Source of the DNA: Nectonema munidae
Lineage: Eukaryota; Nematomorpha; Nectonematoida; Nectonematidae
Length of the DNA stretch: 64,000 nt
NCBI GenBank assembly: GCA_030549495.1
Contig: JAUIRK010000188.1
Span: forward strand, 62,001 to 126,000
Reading direction: 5' to 3'
The notes beneath the pieces are model-generated. The model made no database searches. It was not told the origin of the DNA and saw nothing but the letters and a program-made list of their open reading frames with translations. The position numbers were made by a program, and so were the translations under genes. Positions 36,625 through 46,253 of the stretch are shown here, piece by piece. Position 1 is the first letter of the stretch. Each line of letters begins with the position of its first letter.

Positions 36625-36641
36625 AATAGAATCATTCTAGG

Positions 36642-37240
36642 CAGAGGTGGACGAACTACAGCTCGCGTGCCCCATGCGGGCTTCCAAATGTTTTTATGCG
36701 GTCCGTTGAGATAAAATTACTTAAGTTCATTGGCCGTTTATTTACAATCATTGACGCAAATTTTGTTTGAATTTTTTTCATGAATACATTTTCTTACATA
36801 TGTTTAAATCAGGGGCGCACATCCTTAAAATTATTGAGGGAGAGAGGGCAAACTTTTTTTATAGTTTTTTTAAAATCATTTTAAAAGAATTTGCGTCTGA
36901 AATTACAAGTAAAGTAATATGGAAAGTCTAATCACAAGCAAACAATTCAAAAAAAAGATATAGAATTGATAAAATTCAATATTATTGGTGGAACAAAATG
37001 CTTTTCCGCCACCTTGAAATCACACTTAAAAATTAAGTTTTTGGCGAAAAAAAATTCTTTTATCATAAATTTTCAATGAAATTTTACCCTAAAATTTTCT
37101 TAAATATTAACAAAAAATAGATTGTTCAGCTCTTTGATAGCAATTTTAAGTATTACCAATTTAACTATATCATGCGGTCCCTTAAAGTTGAAAGTTTTTT
37201 ATATGTGGTCCTTACGAAAAAATTTGCTCATTTGTGTTGT
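36642..37240. repeat. Degenerate hAT-like repeat
   Basis: The left end CAGAGGTGGACGAACTACAG then CTCGCGTGCCCC resembles hAT ends that carry GCTCGCG motifs. Near the right side, ATGCGGTCCCTTAAAGTTG and GTGGTCCTTACG echo the left-half GCGGTCCGTTGAG. Around 36809 another end-like motif, CAGGGGCGCACATCC, may be a second inserted fragment. I could not fix the boundaries. Confidence 0.4.
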
Positions 37241-37322
37241 AGAGCGATGATGAAATCAATTGAAAAGCCACTCATTATTGAAAACAAAGTATGAAGCAAA
37301 ATTTCTTCTAATCAGTAGACAC

Positions 37323-37640
37323 CAGTGGCGGATCCAGGGGGCTCATGGGCCTAGCCCCCCCCCCTATGAAAAATGGCTTCGAAAATCACCCTTACGTTTT
37401 ACGTTTATATCAACGATATGACAAGTCGAATTCTAAAAGACATAATAGAGCTGTCGTGTTCTCTGAAGACTTTTAGCAAAATTGTAAAAAAAATTAAATA
37501 GATTTCGAAATACATACGAGTCGAATTCTAAAAGACATAATACAGATGCCGTATTCGCTGAAGAATTTTAGCAAAATTTTAAAAAATTTAAATAGATTTT
37601 GCCCCCCCCCCCCTATAAGAAATTTCTAGATCCGCCACTG
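37323..37640. mobile_element. hAT MITE, 318 bp, with internal 95-bp duplication
   Basis: The left end CAGTGGCGGATCCAGG and the complement of the right end CAGTGGCGGATCTAGAA match well. Flanks GTAGACAC (37315-37322) and ATAGACAC (37641-37648) match at 7 of 8. C-rich runs lie inside each half (37355-37364 and 37602-37613). The interior holds two tandem copies of a 95-bp unit (37425-37519 and from 37520), each with GTCGAATTCTAAAAGACATA. Confidence 0.85.
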
Positions 37641-37649
37641 ATAGACACT

Positions 37650-38525
37650 TACAATTTAAGTAAAAAATGTATCGTCTAAAATTATGTTATAATGTTAGTT
37701 ATCTCACCTGTTAGAAAAATTTATACTGATTAATGAGGCATGGAATTATTAATCCAAACTTCGAAGTGTAAAGAATGCTCTTACAAATTTGGCAATACGA
37801 GCAAAAATTGCTTTTAATTAACAAGAGATCCAGAAGGTAACGCAGAAGAGATCAGCATCACATCCATCCGAGTTTGATAAAGAGCAGCGTCAGCAAAGCT
37901 GCTAACGATAGGTCTCGATGTCATCTTTGTTCATGAGAGAGTAGTGTGTGCAATCATCATGTTCACAAAAAAGCGACGAAACGCCAATGTCACAGCATCG
38001 CGCTTTCAGCCTCTAAATATCAACACATGCAATGCGCGCGCGCGTCTACATCCAACAAATGTAGCGAGGAGATAAGCAGGTCAATCGTTTGCTACTGCTG
38101 CTGCTGCTGCTGATTCGTGCAAATGATGTTATTAGCTTTATTATGGAATTCATAAGTTTTGTTTCTCGTCTCTCCTCTCCTTCGGCAATCTTCCCCCTCT
38201 CTCACAACGCTCACACTGCGTGTAATTACAAGAATGGGTCCTTTACTTGCGGCACTGCTGCTAATTCGTTGTTGTTATTTAATTAACTATATCTGCTGAG
38301 GTGATACAAGCGTACAATATTATCACATTGAAACGAAACAGGATTCTTTTGTTAACTTTGAAAAAATCATAATTGCGTCTCTAATGTATGTCAAAACAAG
38401 GCGAATTATGCTCCGAGTGGATACACCAAAAATTTAATCCACATGCAAAATGAGCTTTGATCGACAGAGATGTCATAGACAAGCTTAGAATTTATAATTT
38501 TCAAAATTTTCGTACACAATTATAT
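37650..38525. other. Non-coding region with CpG- and CTG-rich patches
   Basis: The 37830-38290 stretch is the most GC- and CpG-rich unique DNA in the window, with an alternating GC run at 38034-38044 and a CTG microsatellite at 38095-38112. A plus-strand open frame at 38089-38286 is largely the translation of the CTG tract and its flank, with no domain. The stretch could be regulatory or an untranslated exon, but I see no proof. Confidence 0.35.
38095..38112. repeat. CTG microsatellite
   Basis: Six uninterrupted CTG units preceded by CTA. Confidence 0.9.
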
Positions 38526-38529
38526 ATTT

Positions 38530-39513
38530 ACATAGTTGAAAAGATGCTGACTACGAAAATGTTTAATATGGTCTTTTTTAGTGCAGTTATCACCCTTTTG
38601 GCACTCTTATTGAATGTTACTGTTGTGGGGTTGTATACCGATTCCAAAATTTTGGCCCATCCGTTTCTTGTTTTTTTTACAGTTACTGATGTCGATTTCG
38701 ATACCTGTTCTAAGACTAAAATTTTCTTTAGAAAATTGTTAAATAGTATAAAATTGGAAAAAGATCCAAAAACGAATAAACTAATTATTTTTCGTCAGAG
38801 TTGCCTGTATAAGAATTCTATGTCGAAAACTCTAGAGAAAAATGTCATGAAGCTCTATGTGAGACCAGGTATGCAGGCCAAATATATATACATATATGCA
38901 GTAACGTAGACAAAATTTTTATTTCAAGAGTTTCAATGAGGTGCTGAAGTATTTGCATAAATTTACCCGAATCCATTGTCTGAATTAAAGTTAACAAATT
39001 TTGCCTATACAAGCTTATTTGTATCAGCAAAGGAAAAAAATGAAAAAAAACTTTAAAAATTGTTATTTATTTTTATAAAGAAAATAAGTTTCCAGAATAA
39101 ATTGGATATTAAAATTTTAATATTTACTTAAACATTTTTTTATATTGTAAATGAGTTCAAAGATTTTAATTTTGATTAATTTAAAGAATCTGTTTTTTTA
39201 GGTTTTTGGCAATTTGGATTCTTCAAAATTTAGCCGAAAATACCGATGACGATTATTGGGTACATCTCTCCTACACTGTTGCTGTCGATCTCATGCGTTC
39301 TTCCGCTTTCTTTATGTAGCGAAGGCTGGATTCATTGATGTCGTAGGCGCCACAAACATCTGCATAGTTTCTCCCTTCTTTCAGCATTTCAAGATTTACC
39401 TTCTCCATTATTCTGAGCAATTTACCTACAGCGCTTGGAGTCATTGACAGAATGCATAGAACGCGCAGGACGTTTGTAAGGCATTGTGCAGCTGTAAACA
39501 AAATTAGAGCCAT
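38530..39513 (-). pseudogene. Tigger/pogo-like transposase fragments (CENP-B type HTH)
   Basis: The minus-strand frame at 39513-39271 ends with VNLEMLKEGRNYADVCGAYD then INESSLRYIKKAEERMRS, the CENP-B/Psq helix-turn-helix of pogo/Tigger transposases and jerky-like genes. About 0.6 kb further on, at roughly 38610-38545, the same strand reads TVTFNKSAKRVITALKKTIL, the segment that normally follows directly after the TATV residues. The two are separated by non-coding AT-rich DNA, which is either an intron or an insertion. The catalytic DDE region is absent. The HTH half also lies in the inverted copy at 51475-52483. Confidence 0.6.
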
Positions 39514-39772
39514 TTTTATCTACATATTTGATCCTAAGGTCCCCTACCGAATGAAGATAGAAAAAAGAGGGCTACTTTGGCAGACGTTCTACATCTACTT
39601 TAATTTTATTCCTTTTTTTTACCACCCACTATATTTTGCTTATGTTTATGGAGATTTAAAATTCAAAACATGAACCTTCTGCCTCACTCTAAAGCAGAGG
39701 TGTCAAACATAGAGCTCGCCGCACAGTTTCATCTTTCCCGCGAAATAACATTGAAAAAAGCGTAAAATTTAT
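38718..39772 (+). repeat. Inverted duplication, left copy (about 1.05 kb)
   Basis: This segment matches the reverse complement of 51475-52483 at a level I estimate by eye as 95-98% in the 39240-39700 part, and lower in the AT-rich flank. It contains the CENP-B-type HTH frame and a hAT-like terminus, CAGAGGTGTCAAACATAGAG at 39696. On the outer side it joins further Tigger-like sequence; the other copy instead joins the minisatellite. Confidence 0.85.
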
Positions 39773-40008
39773 ATTATAAGAATGTATATCAGGCATGTCC
39801 AACCTTTTTTCTGCTTGGTTCGGCTTTTTTTCCAAAAAAAATTCTGCGATCTACTCGAATAATATATAAAGGAGTGGCAATTTTTTTGAATTAAAACACG
39901 TAAAAATTTTATTAAAACGATAATGAACATAATATTGCACGAAAAATTAAAACTATGACATGAAAAAAAAAATAAAAAATCAATATTTTTTTGAAAACAC
40001 CTGAATTT

Positions 40009-41530
40009 GCATTTTTTCAACAAGTTTTTCAATATTTGGATTTTGAGTTGTCAGTTCTATTTTCAAGCAGGAATTTAAATGATCATATGTCAGTTTTCAT
40101 CTGTTTTTAGCTTTAATGATATTCATAATAGAAAAAGTGGATTCACACAAATATGTGAAACCAAAAAATGCCGAAAAAGTAGCGTATATTTTCCAAATAC
40201 TCGGGTATTTAGTTTTCTGAATGTACTTTTTGAAATCAGATTCCTTCAGCAATGTTTTCAAAGTTAAGTCGCATTTGAAAGTGATTATTCGTCCTCGAAG
40301 TCCGCTAGACTCTTGAAATCAAACTTGTTTTTAAGATTGCTGGCCAAATTTTCAATATAAACTTCTTCATGAAAAGGATTGGATAAAAAAGTTAAAATGA
40401 TTCGGAGCTCTTCAAAAGAAGCAAATCGTTTGTTAAACTCTTTCTGAAATAAAAATAAACTTTCGAGATATTTTTCAATAGAAACGTTCTTTTTATTTCT
40501 GATTTCATCCTTCAGAATTGAAAAGTGTTTGAAGTCTGTGCTTTTGAGTTGTTTGATTAACAGATTCAGCTTTTCATTGAAAGAATTAATATGCCCAAGC
40601 ATATCCTTTAGTGTTTTTTCCTTTCCTTGAAGTTGGAGATTCAATTCATTGAGTTTTTCCGTTATGCCACAGTAAAAAGCTGTGCCATTCATCATCACTA
40701 AGTTCAGGAATTGAAATACTTTTGGTTTCTAAAAATGTACGAACTTGCGGCAGAAGCGTACTGAAGCGAATCAAAAATCAAGCACCACTCAACCATCTGA
40801 CATCAGTATGAAGAAGAAGTTCATTTTTTTCTTCGCCAGATTCTTCCAATAAAGCCCTAAACTGTCGTCGTGATAAACTTTTTGATCTTATGTAATTGAC
40901 TGTTTTGAAGGCCACGTCCATTACATGATTGAATTTTAAAACTTTTGAGCATAAAACTTGATTGTGAATTATACAGTGATAATCAGTAAATTTTGGAAAG
41001 CTTTCATCATTTTTACAAAAGGCGATAAAACCACTTTTAATACCCACCATCGCTGGAGCTCCATCTGTAGTCAATGAAACTAACTTATGGAGTGGAAGGT
41101 TAGTCGATGAAACAAAAAACTTGAATGAATCATAAATATCCTGCCCTCTTGTTCTCTCTTTCATTGGAATGATAGTCAACAGTTCTTCTTTTGTTGACAT
41201 ATCTTTGAAAACCATCCTGATGTATATGCATAACTGTGCAGTACCAACGAAATCAATTGACTCATCCAATTGAAGAGAGAACACTACACACTTTTCAATT
41301 TTTTTTTAAATTCGGTCGATATCATCACCATTGTCTTCGGTCCTTCTCATGATTGTGTTTCTTGACAGTGACATATTTTTAATATTTGTCATAATCTCGA
41401 ACTCATATTTTGGAAAAGAACTTCACTGGCTTCGATAAAAGCTTCTTTAACTATTTCTCCATTATTGAATGAATTATTATTCTTAATCAGAACTTGAGCT
41501 ACTTTGAAAGAAGCAAGTAGGGCAGATTTT
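40009..41530 (-). pseudogene. GTF2IRD2-like hAT transposase pseudogene
   Basis: From the N-side: LLASFKVAQVLIKNNNSF and GEIVKEAFIEASEVLF (about 41525-41410), then MSLSRNTIMRR, then 41284-40778 with FSLQLDESIDFVGTAQL, KERTRGQDIYDSF, LTTDGAPAMVG, DYHCIIHNQVLCSK and LLHTDVRWLS. The frame at 40698-40285 has KLNELNLQLQGKEKTLKDML. The hATC block FGFTYLCESTFSIMNIIKAK lies near 40160-40100, ending with EKLVEKMQIQVF near 40010. The catalytic LDES and TTDGAPAM regions are well kept. There are about four frame breaks or stops, and the BED finger is missing. This is the best preserved hAT catalytic domain in the window. Confidence 0.85.
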
Positions 41531-41708
41531 GAAAAATATTGTAATTAAATATCACTTCATTAAAAACAAATTAAATATTTTTTTTAAGAATTTTTTTAAA
41601 GTAAATAAATAATTAAAACTTTTTTAAAAAAATTCGTTCATTAAAATTAAAATAGGAAAATTTATTCGATTATTTTTAAAAAAATTATTTTTAAATTATT
41701 TCAATGTT

Positions 41709-41885
41709 ACAACCTCAATGGTTGTTAGGGTGTACCTCTCAGGTTAACAGTTGAAGGTCTGGGGTTCGATCCCCAAGCCTCCCAACTCTAAAAACAAATT
41801 CACAAAAACTGTAATTAACCATCTTAAGCATAATGCGAGCATATAGCCTTACGGCTGAAAGTGCTTTGATATCTTAAACTAACCA
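41709..41885 (+). mobile_element. tRNA-derived SINE, family B
   Basis: An A-box-like CCTCAATGGTTGTTAGGGTG is followed by B box GGTTCGATCCCC (41763-41774). It then has an unrelated tail containing ACCATCTTAAGCATAATGCG and TAGCCTTACGGCTG. It differs from family A in both head and tail. It lies within the hAT element at 39790-42365. Confidence 0.6.
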
Positions 41886-42379
41886 ACCTGATAAATATTT
41901 AAATATATCATTGAAATTGTTTACAATATTTCATAGATATTAATTTTCTTTCATCTACTCTTTGCTAAATTTCTTTCATTTGGGCAGTTTGAGAAGTAAT
42001 TAGGTTTAAAGGTTATCATTTTAATCAAATTTGAAATTTTTCCATAGTAGAGCATACTTTTAAACCTAAAATATTTAAAATTTTGCTAATTTAATTGATA
42101 AATATTTGTGTGAAAAATAAAAAATGAAATAAGTATATTCGTTCATCTTGTAGCTACCTGTCTACATGACGAAAGCGGATCAGTACTTAGAAAGTCCAAT
42201 ATGTTCTTCAATTAAATCATTATGAAATTTTGAAAAAAATTTAAAAAAAAAATTTTTAAATAAAATTTTCGCTCATATAAAAATTTTCATAAAACATCTC
42301 GCGATCTACCTGAAGTCCTTTCACGATCGACTGGTAGATCGCGATCGACGTCTTGGACATCTCTGCAATATACCATCAG

Positions 42380-43389
42380 TATCATCTAGCCGACTTGTAT
42401 TGAATAAACTCGCCGAACAAAATCTTAATGAGCTCAAAGAGAAACTAACAAACAAGCAAATTGTTTTAGTAATAGATGAAAGCCAGATTTCGAATCAATT
42501 TTTGCCAATACTTTAATTGGCTCGATCGATGAGCAAATAAAGGCTTATTTAACCAACTGTGAAGTGATCGATAAAAATTTGAGTAGCGAGATTCTTAAAG
42601 AGATAATTGAAAAAACCTTAATTGATTTCAAAGTGGATGAAAAAAATTGTTTGTTTCTATTAACAGATGCAGCTTCTTACAACTTAAGTTGTGCTAGTGA
42701 TATGAAAAAAATACGATAGACTTTTTCATGTGACCTGTTTCTGCCATCTTATTCATAATTGTAGTATGAAAGTTAAGGCTACTTCGAAGAAGTAGACGAT
42801 TAAACATCATCGGTAAAGGCGACTACAGTGAAAAACAAAAAAAGACGAAATCTTTTCAAATCAATTGGATTCCTGTGGTAACAAGATGGGCAACCTGGCT
42901 TAGAGCTGCAGCATACTACGCTGACAATTTATGCCAGGCTAGAGAAATTGTTAATAGTTTCAAAAGTGACGGTGGAATTTTGGTACAAAGAGCAAAAAAA
43001 AGTGTAAATAATTCACAACTCACAAAACAACTTTTTTTGATAAATAAAATTATTTACAGCTTGCGGATATTGTTGAAAAATCGCATTCCTCAAGTTTTTG
43101 AATTGAAAATGCTCAAAAATTGTTCAATACCTTGAAATTCAACCAAGACGTATGTGGAATCGAAAGTTATATGAAAAAAAGGTTTGAAAAAAATGACATT
43201 TCCAAAATTATGCAATTGGGAAATAATAATGTTTCACCCAGTGAGTATCTTTTACTCCAAAAATGCCAATCGACCACAACGTCGGTTGAAAGATCTTTTT
43301 CGATGATGAAAAAGATATTGGCTAAAGATCGAAATTGCAATGCGAATAACATTGTTAAATATATGTTATTTTATTTTAATTCGAGTTGA
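42380..43389 (+). pseudogene. CGGBP1-associated-type hAT transposase remnant
   Basis: The frames read LNELKEKLTNKQIVLVIDES (near 42430-42485), FANTLIGSIDEQIKAYL, then DEKNCLFLLTDAASYNLS near 42640-42690 and LFHVTCFCHLIHNCSMKV near 42721-42775. IPVVTRWATWLRAAAYYADN lies within 42875-43135, and YLLLQKCQSTTTSVERSFSM lies near 43248-43306, ending at 43389. The TRWGTWL-type and Tx-SVERSFS motifs are those of hAT transposases that often carry a CGGBP1-like finger. The N-terminus is missing, with about five breaks. A hAT-like right end near 44217 could belong to it. Confidence 0.75.
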
Positions 43390-43390
43390 T

Positions 43391-43555
43391 CACACCTCTA
43401 CATTGACATCTTCTCTCTAAATTTTTAAAAAGTATAAAACTTTCATTTAGTTAGAATAAGACTTATAATATTCGCATCCTCCAAAAATAGCTAGAATGTC
43501 TAATTTGATATCCACAAATACAAAATTTCACATCTGATACATCACTAATTTACAT
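43391..43555 (+). repeat. Truncated copy of the 23227 MITE family
   Basis: CACACCTCTACATTGACATC at the start and TTTCACATCTGATACATCAC at the end match 23424-23565 in order, at roughly 75-80% identity. Only the right half of the MITE is present. Confidence 0.6.
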
Positions 43556-44149
43556 ATTAAAACTTTTTTATAAAGTGAAATTCAAATGCGTTCAAGTATT
43601 TCACTCGACAAAAAGTCCACACTTCGTCTTGCTAAGGTTAAAATTTAGCATTTAAATAAATTCAAAAATTAGATGATCTCTCACTAATTAACGGCTTCAC
43701 TACATTGCGGATTTTTAAAAATTAATTTTGCGATATGCCTCGATCCATCTCGATTTTTTGCGATTGTTGTGGATAATATTTCTTCTTAAATTGAATGATT
43801 TCTAGCTTGCAAAGTAGTGGAGTAATGATTTACCAACTATTAGATCCATAGATAACTCGACGGAAAAGTACTGATTTAACAAAATCTTAAAAAATTTGAG
43901 TGATTCATGTCTAATTCATATAGCGTCCTTGAAATTTTTTTATGTAGCCCTCACTCTATTTTAAATCTAAAAAAAATTTTGAAGTATTATCTGTAAATTT
44001 TTCAAAATTTCAAGTCAAAGACATGGAAATTTTATAGTGTTTTAAAATTGTTTAAAATCATACAAAAATAATTGCGAAAAGTTAAAAATATTGAATGAGA
44101 GACAAGTATTGACAATTTACTAAAATGCTTTAAAAAAATTTTTATATAA

Positions 44150-44217
44150 CCGAATTTTATTGCGGCCCGCTAAGTCAGAGGTTGCATCTCGCAGCTCAAA
44201 ATCGTTGCCCACTCCTG
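44150..44217. repeat. hAT-type right terminus
   Basis: GCGGCCCGCTAAGTCAGAGG is followed by GCAGCTCAAAATCG and TTGCCCACTCCTG. In complement it begins CAGGAGTGGGCAACG, a common hAT end with a GAGCTGCGAG motif. It is in the right place and orientation to close the element whose transposase lies at 42380-43389. The left partner is not found. Confidence 0.5.
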
Positions 44218-44219
44218 TT

Positions 44220-45995
44220 ATAGATTCAACATTTAAACAACATTAAATAAACATTTGACTATGAAGCAATGCTATAATGCATTGTCTATCAATACTCATA
44301 TTTATCTTATCATACTTTTCTTATATTATATTATTATTATCAAAAGAGTGAAAAAAGGAGTGACATGACAAAATGGTGACAAAAATACGGAAATTAAAAG
44401 GACTGACAAAAATAAAAATTTATTTTTACAAATTTTACCTATTTATGCCCTTTGATTACTGTGACTCCTTTGATATAAATAATAAATAAGTTTTTCGTGT
44501 ATTGCGAAAGATTTTATGTTTCTTTATTGTTTATTATTTATTTTTTATGAATTTTATACTGAAATTGAAAAAGTGACATAACAAAAAATATTTGAAAAAT
44601 TTAATAAGATCAACTAACAAACGAATTGAAAAACTATCTAAAAAACTTGCTCGAAATGACAAATTGTGACACTGCTTTGAGTTATAACTCGTTTGAACGA
44701 ATCTCCTGAAAAGCACATATGTTATATCTTTTCACTGATTTTACGAAAAAATATGTGGATTTTGGTAAACATTATCTTCATATATAATTACTTCTTACCC
44801 TTTTTATCGTCTCACTTTTCATATTTTTCACCTCCTTGCTGAGTTTTTTGTGCTAATTTAGTAGGCCCTCTATGTATATGTGCTTCAAGCGGTCTCTACC
44901 TATTTGATTATAAAATAACTGTAGTCCATGTGTAATATATTTTATTGGACAGTCTACTTGCTAAAATCGATTTAAAGTGATTAGGTTTTTTTGTTTCATT
45001 ATGCCACATATGAAAAAGTATACACTTTTAATATTTATTAGAAACTGAAAAAAATCGAGTAGTTAAAATTTCTTAGGAAAATCAAATTTTGAGTATGGAA
45101 TATTTCTTATAAGTTTCTTAATTTTTCAATGTCTTCTTCAAATTTTTTGTTAAAATCTCTCTTAGAATATTTATCACCAGAAAATATGTGTAAATTATTA
45201 TTAAGCTGCACTTTTTAGTGAAATTAAAAATGAATAGTTGGCTGGCTACCTTTTATTTTAAAAAATTTGAAAGAACTGGAAAGTAACGATATAAAAGTTT
45301 TTTGAAGCATAAATGCAATAAATTTTTGAAATAAAGAAAAAAATCGTAAAAAGCTTGAAGGAAATGTAAGCAAGATTGAACACTCTTTTTTAGTGGTCGG
45401 ATTCAAATATTTTAACAATAGGTGTTCTCTCACTAGCAGCATGCCATATTGACCGGGTATAGAGACCAAAGATTATGTGTAAAATAGAGTAATATTATAT
45501 TATTATATGTAGTATATACAAATTATATGACTTTTAATTTTTTTTACTGACACTTATTAGTATTTTTATTTAATTATTTTTTTACATTTTGCTGTATATA
45601 TTTAAAAAAGGAGAAGAAGAAGTTTATTATTTCGAAACATGAGAACAACAAAATAAACAATAGAAATATACACATGTATACTTTACAATGCAATAATTTT
45701 ACATATTCATTAAAAAAAAAATCCTCGGAGTTTAATCATGTTTGAGGGATTTACCAGAAGGCTAATATGAACCGCGAGTATGGTACACCTCAAGGAATGT
45801 AACACTTTAAAAAAATAATATACACAGAAATAAAAAAGTTACTTTTTTACAAATAGAGAAATAATGATAAAAAATATATATTCTACATTTGTAAGTTTGA
45901 TTCTTTGTAGCGTATGCATATACCTATATTCTACAGCAAATGTAGCAGTTTTTGATTGTGCACTTGAAATTGTAATTATCTATGAAATGAACTTT
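44220..45995. other. AT-rich region, possibly LINE 3' untranslated at its right end
   Basis: No gene is recognised. The part from about 45600 to 46035 may belong to the 3' untranslated region of the LINE that lies on the minus strand. In complement it includes AATAATAAACTTCTTCTTC near 45615-45635, which would fit a 3' end. Confidence 0.35.
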
Positions 45996-46034
45996 TAGTA
46001 AATTAATGGTACTACTTAAAGGCTTATCAAGAAG

Positions 46035-46253
46035 TATCAAGAGTTCCAAATTTTAGCAATCCTATAGTCAATCCTTTTTTTGATATAGATTTGTTGAAAA
46101 AAGGTATAGCAAATCTTTTCTCATTTCTCATGAATATTTTTGCTTATCAAGAGTTCCAAATTTTAGCAATCCTATAGTCAATCCTTTTTTTGATATAGAT
46201 TTGTTGAAAAAAGGTATAGCAAATCTTTTCTCATTTCTCATGAATATTCATTT
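46035..46253. repeat. 110-bp tandem duplication in LINE 3' region
   Basis: TATCAAGAGTTCCAAATTTT starts at 46035 and again at 46145. The two units look identical over about 109 bases, to ATGAATATT. The block lies just downstream of the RT frame and is probably part of the LINE's 3' untranslated region. Confidence 0.9.

Larger units (their letters stand above)
39790..42365 (-). mobile_element. hAT element, 2.6 kb, GTF2IRD2-like, with SINE inside
   Basis: The left end CAGGCATGTCCAACC and the complement of the right end CAGAGATGTCCAAGA are hAT-type. GATCGCGATC-rich sub-terminal sequence lies at the right and GCGATCTACTCG at the left. The minus strand carries the transposase remnants. A tRNA-derived SINE sits at 41709-41885, in the place where the BED finger would be expected. 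There is no clear 8-bp duplication. Confidence 0.75.

Noticed and set aside
37830-38290. Promoter or CpG island of a host gene
   Set aside because: GC and CpG content rise here and there is a CTG tract, but no exon, core promoter motif or conserved frame could be shown.
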